Source: AP-16 sp963755055 (GTDB lineage Bacteria > Pseudomonadota > Alphaproteobacteria > Rhizobiales > Xanthobacteraceae). From it: a stretch of 64,000 bases of DNA. Position numbers and translations under genes: made by a program. The notes under the pieces are model-generated. The model was given only the letters and a program-made list of their open reading frames with translations. It was not told where the DNA came from and did no database searches. Of the stretch, positions 28,365 to 38,248 are shown one piece after another; the stretch's first letter is position 1, and every line of letters begins with the position of its first letter. The stretch spans positions 372,001 to 436,000 of the forward strand of contig CAVWIS010000030.1 of NCBI GenBank assembly GCA_963755055.1, given 5' to 3'.

Positions 28365-28482
28365 CGATATTGCCGCCTGTCCATGAACCGGCGCCCCTCG
28401 CTTTCAGCCCAGAGCTGCTTGCGCGGGCCTCGGGAAAATCTCTAGGTTATCCAGCGACAAAGCGATACGGGGAGGATACCTC

Positions 28483-29730
28483 ATGACCACCATGTCCTGC
28501 ACCGCGAGGATCGCGCTCGTGTTCGTCGCCGCGCTCCTCTGCGGCGCCGGGCCCGCGGTCAAGGCCGCCGAGCCGATCAAGATCGGGTTCAGCGCCCAGC
28601 TTACCGGCTCGCTCGCGTCCTCCGGAAAGGCGAACCTGCTGGCGCAGCAGATCTGGGCCGAGGAGATCAACCGGAAGGGTGGGCTGCTCGGCCGGCCGGT
28701 GCAGCTCATCTTCTATGACGACCAGACCAATGTCTCCACCGTACCCAGCATCTACGCCAAGCTGCTCGACATCGACAAGGTCGATCTCCTGATGGGGGCG
28801 GCGACCAACATCATCGTCGGCGCGATGCCGATGATCATCGGGCGCAACAAGCTGGTCATGACGCTGGTCGCCCTCGGGGTGAACGACGAGTACCGCTATC
28901 CGCGCTATTTCCAGACCGCCGCATGGGGACCTGATGCCAAGGGCGTGATGTCGACGGCGTTCTTCGAGCTCGCCAGGACGATCGAGCCGCGCCCGCAGAC
29001 CGTGGCGCTGGTCGGTGCCGATGCCGAGTTCTCGCGCAACGTGCTCGACGGCGCCCGGGCCAATGCGAAGAAATACGACCTCAAGATCGTCTACGACCGC
29101 ACCTATCCGCCCAACGCCGTCGATTTCACGCCGATCGTGCGCGCCATCCAGGCAACCGGCGCCGACCTCGTCTTCCTGGCGTCCTACCCGGTTGATTCCG
29201 TCGGCATGGTGCGGGCGGCCGCCGAGGTCGGCCTCAAGGCAAAAATGTTCGGCGGCGGCATGGTGGGCATGCAGTACGCGACCTTCCTGGCGCAGCTCGG
29301 CGACAAGCTCGAGCGGCTGGTCAACTATCATCTCTATGTCCCGGGAGCGAAGATGCAGTTCCCCGGCATCGAGGAGTTTCTCAAGACCTACCAGGCCCGC
29401 GCCCCGGCGCAGGGCGTGGATCCGCTCGGCTTCTACCAGCCGCCATTCGCCTATGCAGCCATGCAGGTGCTGGAGCAGGCGATCAGGGACACCGGAAGCC
29501 TCGACGACGGCAAGCTCGCCGAGCATATCCACAGCCATTCGTTCGACACGATCGTTGGCAAGATCCGCTTCGACGCCCAGGGCGAATGGGCAACGCCGCG
29601 GCTGTTGATGATCCAGTTCCAGAACGTCAAGGGCAACGACCTCGAGCAGTTCAGGACCGGCGGCAAGCAGGTCATCCTCTATCCGCCCGAGTTCAAGGAC
29701 GGCGAGCTGGTCCAGCCGTTCGCCAAGTAA
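28483..29730 (+). CDS. Branched-chain amino acid-type ABC transporter substrate-binding protein
   Basis: The 415-residue protein has a signal peptide (ARIALVFVAALLCGAGPAV, cleavage near VKAAEP). It continues IKIGFSAQLTGSLASSGKAN and INRKGGLLGRPVQLIFYDDQ, the standard type-1 periplasmic binding fold of LivK/amide/aromatic-acid binders. No permease or ATPase genes are near, so it is an orphan that must use components encoded elsewhere. It heads a co-directional run of catabolic genes: zinc dehydrogenase, alpha/beta hydrolase, luciferase-like oxidoreductase and AcuI-like reductase. Its ligand is probably an organic acid or aromatic compound used by that pathway (inference). Confidence 0.88.
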   Translation: MTTMSCTARIALVFVAALLCGAGPAVKAAEPIKIGFSAQLTGSLASSGKANLLAQQIWAEEINRKGGLLGRPVQLIFYDDQTNVSTVPSIYAKLLDIDKVDLLMGAATNIIVGAMPMIIGRNKLVMTLVALGVNDEYRYPRYFQTAAWGPDAKGVMSTAFFELARTIEPRPQTVALVGADAEFSRNVLDGARANAKKYDLKIVYDRTYPPNAVDFTPIVRAIQATGADLVFLASYPVDSVGMVRAAAEVGLKAKMFGGGMVGMQYATFLAQLGDKLERLVNYHLYVPGAKMQFPGIEEFLKTYQARAPAQGVDPLGFYQPPFAYAAMQVLEQAIRDTGSLDDGKLAEHIHSHSFDTIVGKIRFDAQGEWATPRLLMIQFQNVKGNDLEQFRTGGKQVILYPPEFKDGELVQPFAK

Positions 29731-29780
29731 ACTCGCCAAATAAACTCGCCAAGCAGGCACGCCGGGAAGGAAGGACAGCC

Positions 29781-30908
29781 ATGCAGATCGACGCGGCCGT
29801 GGTCCGGGAGCGATCCGGCCCGTTCGTCATCGAGCGGATCGAGCTGGCCGATCCGCGGCCCGACGAGCTTCTCGTCGAGGTCGTGGCGAGCGGCATGTGC
29901 CAGACCGATCTGCATGGTCGCGACGGCTACTATGAGGGACGCTATCCCGCCGTGTACGGCCACGAGGGCGCCGGCATCGTGCATGCTGTCGGCGCATCGG
30001 TGCGAGGCTTCGTGCCGGGCGACCATGTGGTGATGTCCTATCCGTGGTGCGGACGCTGCCCAAACTGCCGCGATCGCCGGCAGAGCTACTGCGTCGACGC
30101 CTTCGAGCTGAAGATGCGCGGCACGCGCGCCGACGGGTCGATCCTGATGTCCCGGGACGGCGCGCCAATCTACGGCGCCTTCTTCCAGCAATCGTCGTTC
30201 GGGACGTTTGCCATCGCCAACGAGCGCTTCGCCGTCAAGGTGGAGCGCGACGCTCCGCTCGAGATCCTCGGGCCGCTCGCCTGCAGCGGCCAGACCGGCG
30301 CCGGCGCGGTGCTCAACACCATGAAGGCCGGGCCCGGCAATTCCTTTGCGGTGTTCGGCGTCGGCGCCGTCGGCCTCGCCGGCCTGATGGCGGCAAAGGT
30401 TGCCGGCTGCGATCCGATCATGGCGGTCGACGTCCATCCCCACCGTCTCGATCTGGCGCGCGCGCTGGGCGCGACGCACGTCATCAATCACGCGGGACGG
30501 ACCGACGTCGTCGCCGACATCCGCAGCACGACGGGCAGCGGCGTGCGGTTCGCGCTGGACACATCTGCCGTGGCGCAGGTGGCGGGCGAGGCCATCGGGT
30601 CGTTGATGCCGGCCGGCACCTGCGTGCTCCTCGGCAGCGCGCGCCGCGGCACCGACGTCTCCTTCGACATGCCGTTCCTGCAGCAGGGCCGCGTCGTCCG
30701 CGGGGTGATCCAGGGCGACAGCGTTCCCCAGGAGTTCATTCCCCGCCTGGTCGAATTGATGCGGCAGGGACGTTTTCCGCTGGAGCGGATGATCACGTTC
30801 TATGATCTGGCCGATATCAACCGCGCCGCGCAGGATTCCGCGACCGGCGCCACGATCAAGCCGGTGTTGCGCATGAGCCACCCTTCTCGGCCCGGGAGAT
30901 CGCCATGA
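29781..30908 (+). CDS. Zinc-dependent alcohol dehydrogenase (class III/aryl-alcohol type)
   Basis: The 375-residue medium-chain dehydrogenase has catalytic-zinc motif SGMCQTDLHG and GHEGAG. The structural-zinc cysteines lie in CGRCPNCRDRRQSYC (four Cys) and the NAD-binding glycine motif in FGVGAVGLAG. The pattern is closest to aryl-alcohol or S-(hydroxymethyl)glutathione-type dehydrogenases. It starts at 29781 after GGAAGGAAGGAC and overlaps the following hydrolase gene by four bases (ATGA), so the two are coupled. A role in oxidising an alcohol intermediate of the same pathway is inferred. Confidence 0.88.
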   Translation: MQIDAAVVRERSGPFVIERIELADPRPDELLVEVVASGMCQTDLHGRDGYYEGRYPAVYGHEGAGIVHAVGASVRGFVPGDHVVMSYPWCGRCPNCRDRRQSYCVDAFELKMRGTRADGSILMSRDGAPIYGAFFQQSSFGTFAIANERFAVKVERDAPLEILGPLACSGQTGAGAVLNTMKAGPGNSFAVFGVGAVGLAGLMAAKVAGCDPIMAVDVHPHRLDLARALGATHVINHAGRTDVVADIRSTTGSGVRFALDTSAVAQVAGEAIGSLMPAGTCVLLGSARRGTDVSFDMPFLQQGRVVRGVIQGDSVPQEFIPRLVELMRQGRFPLERMITFYDLADINRAAQDSATGATIKPVLRMSHPSRPGRSP

Positions 30909-31678
30909 CCGGCATCGTCGACACGTTCATCCAGACCCGCAACGGCAGGGTCCATTTCCTGGAAGCCGGCAACGGACCGCCGCTGTTCCTGCTGCACACG
31001 CTGGGCGGCTCGGCCTACCAGTTCGCCGAGGCGCTGCCGCTTCTCGCCGGGAACTGGCGGGCCATGGCCTGGGACATGCCCGGCCATGGCAACTCCGACC
31101 CGCTTACCCGCCACCTCACCATGGGCGACTATGGCGACACGCTGATCGACGCGATGGATCAACTGGGTTTCGACAAGGCTGTCGTCTTCGGTCAGTCGGT
31201 CGGCGGCTATGCGGCTGCCGACCTGGCGGCGCGCTGGGGCCACCGGTTCAGCAGGGCCCTCATCGGCGAGGCGCCGCCGCGCGTGCTTGAGGATTACGTG
31301 GCGGCCTGGCGCACGTCCGAGCAGACCTGGACGACCGTCACCAACACGATGGAGGAGATCAAGGGCCGGTTCCGCAACCCGACGCCGCAACTGCTGGCAC
31401 GGTGGAACATCGACCGCAACAAGGCCGGCGCCAAGGCCATGATGGATACCTATTGGGCGATCAGGGATTTCGACTTCATCGGCGCCCTGCGCAGCATCGA
31501 GATTCCCGCGCTCCTGGTGCTCGGCGAGAAGAACATGGCGGCGCAGCTGGAAAAATACCGGGCGGCCGGCATGAAGAACTTCCGCTACCACATCATGAAG
31601 GACTGCGGGCACTTCCTGTCGATCGACGACCCTGAGCAGTTGATCAAGGTCATCGACGATTTTGCCAAGGGCGATTGA
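30905..31678 (+). CDS. Alpha/beta hydrolase
   Basis: This 257-residue alpha/beta-hydrolase-fold protein has nucleophile elbow GQSVGG (Ser98), oxyanion-hole region LLHTLGGSAYQF and a C-terminal catalytic His in DCGHFLSIDDPEQ. It is cytoplasmic. The general pattern (AWDMPGHGNSD) fits carboxylesterase or C-C hydrolases of ring-cleavage pathways. It overlaps the dehydrogenase gene by four bases, so both belong to one transcript. The substrate cannot be assigned. Confidence 0.88.
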   Translation: MTGIVDTFIQTRNGRVHFLEAGNGPPLFLLHTLGGSAYQFAEALPLLAGNWRAMAWDMPGHGNSDPLTRHLTMGDYGDTLIDAMDQLGFDKAVVFGQSVGGYAAADLAARWGHRFSRALIGEAPPRVLEDYVAAWRTSEQTWTTVTNTMEEIKGRFRNPTPQLLARWNIDRNKAGAKAMMDTYWAIRDFDFIGALRSIEIPALLVLGEKNMAAQLEKYRAAGMKNFRYHIMKDCGHFLSIDDPEQLIKVIDDFAKGD

Positions 31679-31831
31679 GCCGGCGGATCGACAATTCAGC
31701 AGGCGCTTCGCCGCTCGTCGGGTCCTCGCTCGCCAAGCCTTCTGGCGAACCGGTTGCATCGGTTATGATCCGATGCCAGCAGGCATGGCGAAAGCGGTGC
31801 CGAGCGGGTCAAACCGAAAAGGAAATCACGG

Positions 31832-32713
31832 ATGGAGCTGGGCAAACTCGGTATCTGGGCGTCGCTCGACGGTATGAAGGCGGCGGCGACGCTGGAATTC
31901 GCCCGGCGCGTCGAGCGCTGGGGCTATCCGGCCTTGTGGATGCCGGAGAGCCGGGGACGCAATGTGCTGGTGCATTCGGCCTTCCTGCTCGCCGGAACGA
32001 CGGGCCTGACGGTGGCGACCGGGATCGCCAATATCTACGCCCGCGACGCCATGGCGATGGCCAATGCCCAGCGCGGCCTCGCCGAGCAATCGGACGGCCG
32101 CTTTCTGCTCGGCGTCGGGGTGTCGCACGTGCCGCTGGTCGCCGACCTGCGCGGCCACCACTACGGCAAGCCGGTCGCCACCATGCGGGCCTACCTCGAG
32201 GCGATGCGGGCGGCGCCTTACCAGGGACCGCCGCCAGCGGCGCCGCCGCCGACCGTGGTGGCGGCGCTCGGTCCGCGCATGATGGCGCTCTCCGCCGAGC
32301 TCGCCGACGGTGCCCACCCGTACAACGTGACGCCCGAGCACACCGCCGAGGCTCGCCGCATCCTCGGACCCGGCAAGCTGCTCTGTCCCGAGCAGATGGT
32401 GCTGCTGGAAACCGATCCGTCGCGGGCGCGCCGGGCCGCGCGGATGGCGCTGGCGCCTTATCTCAAGCTGGAAAACTACGTGAACAACTGGCGTCGCTCC
32501 GGTTTCGGCGATGCCGACCTCGCCGGCGACGGCTCCGACCGGTTCGTCGATGCGAACGTCGTCTGGGGCGACGAGACGGCGATCCGGGCGCGCATCGGCC
32601 AGCACTGGGACGCTGGTGCCGACCATGTCTGCATCCAGGCGATCCATCCCGACGGCTCGCGCCAGAAGCTGGACGAGCGGATCTTCGAACTGCTGGCGTC
32701 GCGGGCGCAATAG
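31832..32713 (+). CDS. Luciferase-like oxidoreductase, TIGR03620-like
   Basis: The 293-residue protein has the LLM fold of F420/flavin-dependent oxidoreductases. Its start MELGKLGIWASLDGM and segments RWGYPALWMPESRGRN and SDGRFLLGVGVSHVPLV resemble the TIGR03620 F420-related subgroup. The gene is 153 bp after the hydrolase gene on the same strand. It is the second LLM protein in the window (the other is at 20068), and the two are not close paralogs. Whether the organism makes F420 is not visible here; FMN is the alternative cofactor. Confidence 0.85.
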   Translation: MELGKLGIWASLDGMKAAATLEFARRVERWGYPALWMPESRGRNVLVHSAFLLAGTTGLTVATGIANIYARDAMAMANAQRGLAEQSDGRFLLGVGVSHVPLVADLRGHHYGKPVATMRAYLEAMRAAPYQGPPPAAPPPTVVAALGPRMMALSAELADGAHPYNVTPEHTAEARRILGPGKLLCPEQMVLLETDPSRARRAARMALAPYLKLENYVNNWRRSGFGDADLAGDGSDRFVDANVVWGDETAIRARIGQHWDAGADHVCIQAIHPDGSRQKLDERIFELLASRAQ

Positions 32714-32929
32714 GTCATGCGGCGCGACGTGGCTGGGCCCGGCGATCGCGGATGATCGGTGTGGCCAACCCGCCTGCTCGCCGAGGCCGGCCCGGGCGCT
32801 CGCGGGCGCGGTCGGCCTCGCTGGCCCTTCCCGGCCGCAATTGCCGACGGCAGGGCTTGCGCTCATGTCGCGTCCGGGCCACTAATCCGCCGACTTCGGC
32901 CGTTCCGGCGCATCCGGGAGAGTTTTTCG

Positions 32930-33916
32930 GTGGCGACCTTCAAGGCGATCCGCATCGACAAGGCCGACAAGGCCCAGACCGCGGCGCTCGTCGATTTCGA
33001 CGAGAGCGAGCTGATGGAGGGCGATGTCACGGTGCGGGTCGAGTGGTCGACCGTCAACTACAAGGACGGGCTGGCGCTTACTGGCAAGGCTCCGGTGGTC
33101 CGGCGGTACCCGATGATCCCCGGCATCGACTTCGTCGGCATGGTCGAGACGTCGGCTCATCCCGAATGGAAACCCGGCGACCGCGTCATCCTCAACGGCT
33201 GGGGGGTCGGAGAAAAACACCTCGGCGGCTATGCCGAGAAGGCGCGGGTCAACGGGGACTGGCTGGTCCCGGTGCCCGCCGGCATGACCGGGCGCGAGAC
33301 CATGGCGATCGGCACGGCCGGCTATACCGCCATGCTCGCCGTCATGGCGCTCGAGCATCACGGCGTGGCACCCGGCCGGGGACCGGTGGTCGTCACCGGA
33401 GCGGCCGGCGGCGTCGGATCGGTCGCTGTCGCCATCCTCGCCAAGCTCGGCTACCAGGTGGTCGCCTCGACCGGCCGCAGCCAGGAGGCCGATTACCTCA
33501 AGGGCCTCGGCGCCGCGGAGGTGATCGACCGCGCCGAACTTTCGGGCCAGGCCCGCGCACTCGGCAAGGAGCGCTGGGCCGGAGGCATCAATTCGGTCGG
33601 ATCAACGACGCTCGCCAACCTGTTGTCGATGACGAGTTATGGCGGGGCGGTTGCTGCCTGCGGGCTGGCCGGCGGCATGGACCTGCCGGGCTCGGTGGCA
33701 CCGTTTATCCTGCGCGCGGTGTCATTGCTCGGCATCGATTCGGTAATGTGCCCGCAGCCGATTCGCCGCGAGGCCTGGAAGCGCTTGGCTTCCGACCTCG
33801 ATCGCGGCAAGCTTCAGGCGATGACCTCCGAGATTGCACTGCCCGAGGTGCTCGACGCCGGCGGGAAAATCATGGAAGGCCGGGTGCGGGGCCGGATCGT
33901 GGTCAAAGTCGGGTAG
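32930..33916 (+). CDS. acuI: AcuI/YhdH-family acrylyl-CoA reductase (quinone oxidoreductase-like)
   Basis: The 328-residue medium-chain reductase begins, from GTG 32930, ATFKAIRIDKADKAQTAALV. It has IPGIDFVGMVE, NGWGVGEKHLGGYAEKARV and the NADPH site GAAGGVGSVAVAILAKLGYQ. This is the AcuI/YhdH pattern; AcuI reduces acryloyl-CoA to propionyl-CoA with NADPH. GTG 32930 is chosen because CGGGAGAG lies just upstream and the product then begins as family members do; a longer reading from 32759 does not. Acryloyl-CoA disposal would suit a short-chain acid pathway and fits the mutase chaperone gene upstream in the window, but that link is inference. Confidence 0.85.
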   Translation: MATFKAIRIDKADKAQTAALVDFDESELMEGDVTVRVEWSTVNYKDGLALTGKAPVVRRYPMIPGIDFVGMVETSAHPEWKPGDRVILNGWGVGEKHLGGYAEKARVNGDWLVPVPAGMTGRETMAIGTAGYTAMLAVMALEHHGVAPGRGPVVVTGAAGGVGSVAVAILAKLGYQVVASTGRSQEADYLKGLGAAEVIDRAELSGQARALGKERWAGGINSVGSTTLANLLSMTSYGGAVAACGLAGGMDLPGSVAPFILRAVSLLGIDSVMCPQPIRREAWKRLASDLDRGKLQAMTSEIALPEVLDAGGKIMEGRVRGRIVVKVG

Positions 33917-33991
33917 GGACGTTCAGAATTTGTCCACGATCGTCCGGCATGATCGGCCGATCGCTAAGGTTAACGGGGAGTTGAGACCGCC

Positions 33992-34447
33992 ATGATCACG
34001 CGTATCGCCGTCACCCTGGCATGTCTCCTGGCCATATCGCCGGTCAAGGCCGGCGAGCTCAAGCCCGAGGAGGCGAGGCGGCTCGTGGTGGGCAAGCTGT
34101 TCTCCTTCAATTGCTTCGAGGGAACGAGCGGCGCCGGCCGGGTGTTCAACGACGGGTCGGTGACCGGGATCGTCCGGTTCCAGGGAAGCAACTCGGCGCG
34201 CTATATGACGCTGCCGCCGGGAACGCTGCGGGTGAAGGGCGAGGCGGTCTGCGCGTCGCTCAAAGGCATGGCGGCCGAACCCTGCTTCACCCTGATCCAG
34301 CTCAACGAGCGCAGCTTCCGTGGGTCGATCACCGGCCTCGGCTTCGCCTCCTGCCACTTTGTCCGCCGCAGCGGTCGCACCGAGGTGGCGCGCGCGTCGT
34401 CGGCGCCGCGGGCGATCCACTCCGCGGTGTCGGGCGCGGACGACTAG
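33992..34447 (+). CDS. Exported protein of unknown function
   Basis: The 151-residue protein has a signal peptide (ITRIAVTLACLLAISPVKAG). It has a mature domain with four cysteines (in FNCFEG, VCASLKG, EPCFTL and SCHFVR) and segments GTLRVKGEAVCASLKGMAAE and GFASCHFVRRSGR. It looks like a small beta-rich periplasmic protein conserved in Rhizobiales; I cannot name the family. Its TAG stop (34445-34447) abuts the stop of the convergent LysR gene with no base between them. Confidence 0.75.
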   Translation: MITRIAVTLACLLAISPVKAGELKPEEARRLVVGKLFSFNCFEGTSGAGRVFNDGSVTGIVRFQGSNSARYMTLPPGTLRVKGEAVCASLKGMAAEPCFTLIQLNERSFRGSITGLGFASCHFVRRSGRTEVARASSAPRAIHSAVSGADD

Positions 34448-35344
34448 TCATTCCAGGCCTTCGAGCGCCTTGCGGGTCCGGGCGATCTCGGCTGCGCAGA
34501 AATCCATGAAGACGCGCACGCGTGCGGTCTGCCGCAGGTCCGGGTGGGTGAGCAGCCAGAGCCCCGTCTCGAGGGCGGGGTCCGGCGCGGACAGCCGCAT
34601 GAGCCCCGGCGTCGCGGCGCCGATGAAGCATGGCAGCAGCGCCAGCCCGAGACCGGCGGCCGCGGCCTCGGCCAGCCCCAGCACCGTGTTCACCCGGTAG
34701 ACGACACGCTCGGGTCCGGCGTGCCCGGCGAGCCATTTTGCCGGCTTGAGGGCCATGAGGTTGTCGCCGAGCCCGACCCAGTCGTACCGGCGGGCATCGA
34801 CTGCCGGGTCGAAGTCCTGCGGCGCCAGCGCCTCCGGAGCGAACACCGCCCAGGCGATCCCGGCCAGGCGGCGGCCGATCAGGGTCTCGGGCGGGCGATC
34901 GGTAGCGCGCACCGCGACGTCGGCGTCGCGCTTCGACAGGTTGAGCGCCGAGTTCGACGCGACAACGTCGAGGATGATTTCCGGATATTTCCGGCGAAAT
35001 CCCGCCAGGATGCCGGTGAGCAGGTGCACCAGCATGGTGTCGTTGGTGGTGATCCTGAGCTCGCCGGACGGCCGCAGATCGTGCCCGGCGACTTTTCGCC
35101 GGAACGCCACGATCTCCTCCCCCATGCGGGCCGCAAGCCCCACCATCTCCTCGCCGCAGGGGGTGAGCGCGTAGCCGGTACGATTGCGGTCGAACAGGCG
35201 CGAGCCCAGGATCTGCTCGATCTGTCCGAGCCGGCGAAACACCGTCGAATGATTGACCCCGAGCATCTCCGCCGCGCCGGCGAGCGAGCGGCTCTCGGCG
35301 ATTGCCTTGATGGTGCGGAAATCGTCCCAGGACAGCTCGGCCAT
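34448..35344 (-). CDS. LysR-family transcriptional regulator
   Basis: The 298-residue protein starts MAELSWDDFRTIKAIAESRS. The helix-turn-helix sequence is LAGAAEMLGVNHSTVFRRLG, followed by LFDRNRTGYALTPCGEEMVG and an effector-binding domain. The unusual HSTVFRRL recognition helix (rather than PSAVSxxI) places it among LysR proteins resembling those next to membrane or respiratory genes in Rhizobiales. The start is ATG 35344; GTG 35353 is possible. Its target is not evident, as both neighbours are convergent or separate. Confidence 0.9.
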   Translation of the reverse strand: MAELSWDDFRTIKAIAESRSLAGAAEMLGVNHSTVFRRLGQIEQILGSRLFDRNRTGYALTPCGEEMVGLAARMGEEIVAFRRKVAGHDLRPSGELRITTNDTMLVHLLTGILAGFRRKYPEIILDVVASNSALNLSKRDADVAVRATDRPPETLIGRRLAGIAWAVFAPEALAPQDFDPAVDARRYDWVGLGDNLMALKPAKWLAGHAGPERVVYRVNTVLGLAEAAAAGLGLALLPCFIGAATPGLMRLSAPDPALETGLWLLTHPDLRQTARVRVFMDFCAAEIARTRKALEGLE

Positions 35345-35400
35345 GACCACCACGGCAGGCGGATCGTCGTTCGACAGCTGATCCTATCCGAAAAGTCGTC

Positions 35401-38127
35401 TTACGTGACGGCTGCATCCGGCGGCGCCGGCGGTGCGGCCGGCCGGCGCGGGAACAGCAGGCGCTGGTAGAGCAGCGCGATGCCGATGAGGACCACGCCG
35501 AGCCCGATGAACGACAGGGCGCGGAAGAACCCGTCGAGGCTGGCGAGATCCACCACGAACACCTTGACCACCGTGATCAGCACGACGGCGGCCGAGGCCA
35601 GCCGCGCCGGTTGCGAGCGCAGCAGGATTCCGGCGAGCAGCAGGACGACGCCGAACGCGAGCCACACCGCCGAGAACGTGTACTGCTCGGCATTGGTGGT
35701 GCGCCCGTCGCCGAGCACCGGGCCATGATAGGCCCGCACCACCTCGAGCGACAGGTAGGCGAGTGCCAGCCCGACGGCCAGCACGGTGGCGGTGATCCGG
35801 TAGGCGGTCGGCCGCGTGTCGCGGGTGACCAGCGCGAGCGCCGCGGCGAGCACGGCGGTGAGCCCATAGCCGAGCAGGATCTGGTTGAGGAACAACCCGT
35901 CGATGGGCTCCCTCGTGAGCAGCGGATTCTCCGCGATCCACAGGCCGAGCACGATGGCGACAGCGGTGAGCCCCGCGATGATCAGCGCGCCGATGTTGTG
36001 CACCACGCTGCGGGTGCGGCCGCGAATGCGCTCGAGCCCGATCGCGAGCGCCAGGCCGACCGCGACCTGCAGGGCGAGCTCGGCGAGGCTCGTCTCGCCG
36101 TAATAGACCTCGCCGTCGTTCACCAGGTGGCGAATTTCGAGGACGGCGAGCAGCACGGTGAACAGGATGGCGGCGGCGTCCGCCATGCGGGCCGGCACGT
36201 CGTCGGCACGGCGGCGCAGCAGGTACGCGCCGAGCCAGAAGGCCGCCGCCGGCACCCCGTAGCCGTAAAGCAGCCAGTTGAAGATCGGCGTGCTGCCGAC
36301 GTCCGAACCGACGATGCGCGGCTCCCATCCGATCCGCGCCACCACCAGGGCGACGAGGACGGCCGCGACCCAGCGCAGCATCGGCAGCGGCCGCTTTCCG
36401 GCGATCCAGGCAACGCCCGGAACCATCAGGGCGAGACTGACGGTGAGCCAGCCCTTCTCCAGCGCGAAGGTCAGAGTGAGCGCCAGCGCGGCGATCGATC
36501 CGGTGGCGAAGATCGCCGCCGCAGCGGCGAGCCCCGGGCGCGGCGGCCGCCTGGTGAGCGCCTCGGTGGCCACCGCGTAGATTGCGGCGAGCAGCAGCGC
36601 CAGCGCCGCGAACGGGATCGATCGCTCGAACCCGTAGATCCGGTAGTACAGCGCCAGCAGGATGGCGATCGGGCCAAGCACGCCGGTGGCGGCCCACAGC
36701 ATCGGAGCGACCGGTCGCTCGGAGCGGCCCTGGGCGAAAAATCCCGAGGCCACGAACAGGGCCGCGAAGAACCCGCTGAAGGCGAGATGCACGCCCACCA
36801 TGGCGCCGGGCGGCTCGGGCACCGCGCCGGCCGCCGGGCCCGACGGAAGCACCAGGGTCTCGGCCGGCAGGTAGACCGCCCAATGGGCGATGACCAGCGC
36901 GGCAAGCACGCCTGCCGCCGGCACTGCCGCGGTCGCCGCCTCGGTGCGCCACGCAATCCCCAATGTGGCGGCGGCGAGCGCCGCGAACACCAGCAGCGCC
37001 AAGCCGTCGTGATGGTGGACGACGACCACGATGGCGGCGCCGAACAGGTAGGCGGTCAGCGCACCCGACGACACCGCGTCGATCCGGCCCGGTGACGCCT
37101 CAGGCCCGTACAACAGGCCGGCGACGATGAGCACCGCCACCAGGACGAAGCCGGCGACCGCGTGGAAGGCGTGCGGTGTCAACGCGTCGACGCGGGTGTC
37201 CGCCAGGCCGGGAAAAATCCACAACAGCCCGAAGGCGACCGCGGCGACGGCGAGCCAGCGCCACATGCGGAAACGCGCCAGCGCGAACGCCGCCGCCGTC
37301 ACCACCGCCAGATAGACGTAGAGTGCCCAGTAGTTCGGCACGCCGGTCGATACCAGGAGCGGGGTGACGTAGGCGCCGACGAGCCCAAGCCCGGCGAGCG
37401 CCGGTCCGTGCAGCAGGGCGGCGGCCAGCGTGAGCAGCGCCACGAGGCCGAGCAGCACGAAGGCGGCGGCCGGCGACAGGAACTCGTAGAGCCCGTAGGC
37501 CGCATAGACTGTCGCGAACGCCACCGTGGTGCCGGCCGCGGTCAGGATGCTCGGGATATGAGCGGTCGGAAGCGCGACCAGACCGGCGAGGTTTTCCTGG
37601 CGGCGCGTCCATTCGCCGGCCGCGATCAGGCAGGCCGCCAGCAGGCCGCCGAGAAAGACCCGCACGCCGGGACCAAGCAGGCCCTGCTCGATGGTGAAGC
37701 GCACCATGAAGATGCCGCCGAGCGCCAGCGCCAGTCCGCCGATGCGGACCACCCAGCGGGTGCCGAAGCGTTCCTCGAATCCGGGCGCGGCCGGCGGCTC
37801 GGCGATCGGCTCGGTGACCGCTGGCTCCGGGCTCGGCGGGGGCGGGGGAGGTGGCTCCGCAGGACCCGCGGGCGTCGGCTCGGCGGCCGCAATCGGCTCG
37901 GTCTGCGGGATGGGTTCGGCCGGTGGTGCCGGCGGCGCCGTCGGCGCGGCGACGGGCGCAACTCGCGGTGCCTGATCGAATCCGTAGATCCGCGCCTCGA
38001 TCCCGGCGAGACGCAGCTCCAGCCGGCGCAACTGGTCGCGCGCGCCGATCGCGATCACGAGGGCAGCCGCCGCGACGACCGGGATCGCCAGCAGGAGCAG
38101 GACCCCGAGCCCGATCAGTGCATCCAT
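35401..38127 (-). CDS. DUF2339 large multi-pass membrane protein
   Basis: The 908-residue protein begins with one membrane helix (residues about 4-27) and a short coiled region. A Pro/Ala/Glu-rich linker of about 70 residues (with eight consecutive prolines) follows. More than 20 hydrophobic helices then run from about residue 125 to the end, the layout of DUF2339 predicted membrane proteins. The segment FEERFGTRWVVRIGGLALAL, just before the helices, is the family hallmark. The function is unknown; a transport or envelope role is often supposed. It is transcribed alone. Confidence 0.9.
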   Translation of the reverse strand: MDALIGLGVLLLLAIPVVAAAALVIAIGARDQLRRLELRLAGIEARIYGFDQAPRVAPVAAPTAPPAPPAEPIPQTEPIAAAEPTPAGPAEPPPPPPPSPEPAVTEPIAEPPAAPGFEERFGTRWVVRIGGLALALGGIFMVRFTIEQGLLGPGVRVFLGGLLAACLIAAGEWTRRQENLAGLVALPTAHIPSILTAAGTTVAFATVYAAYGLYEFLSPAAAFVLLGLVALLTLAAALLHGPALAGLGLVGAYVTPLLVSTGVPNYWALYVYLAVVTAAAFALARFRMWRWLAVAAVAFGLLWIFPGLADTRVDALTPHAFHAVAGFVLVAVLIVAGLLYGPEASPGRIDAVSSGALTAYLFGAAIVVVVHHHDGLALLVFAALAAATLGIAWRTEAATAAVPAAGVLAALVIAHWAVYLPAETLVLPSGPAAGAVPEPPGAMVGVHLAFSGFFAALFVASGFFAQGRSERPVAPMLWAATGVLGPIAILLALYYRIYGFERSIPFAALALLLAAIYAVATEALTRRPPRPGLAAAAAIFATGSIAALALTLTFALEKGWLTVSLALMVPGVAWIAGKRPLPMLRWVAAVLVALVVARIGWEPRIVGSDVGSTPIFNWLLYGYGVPAAAFWLGAYLLRRRADDVPARMADAAAILFTVLLAVLEIRHLVNDGEVYYGETSLAELALQVAVGLALAIGLERIRGRTRSVVHNIGALIIAGLTAVAIVLGLWIAENPLLTREPIDGLFLNQILLGYGLTAVLAAALALVTRDTRPTAYRITATVLAVGLALAYLSLEVVRAYHGPVLGDGRTTNAEQYTFSAVWLAFGVVLLLAGILLRSQPARLASAAVVLITVVKVFVVDLASLDGFFRALSFIGLGVVLIGIALLYQRLLFPRRPAAPPAPPDAAVT

Positions 38128-38248
38128 CGCGATGGCCTCCCGTCGGCGAACAGGGGTGCGATGTTACCCCGGCGGTCGGAGCGAGCAAAAGGCAATCGGG
38201 CCACTGTCCATGGCACGGCCGATCGCGCGACGACGGAAACCCGGCCCG

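Noticed and set aside
35611..37095. A 494-codon plus-strand frame opposite the DUF2339 gene
   Set aside because: The product is charged and repetitive with no domain, while the minus strand encodes a clear membrane protein.
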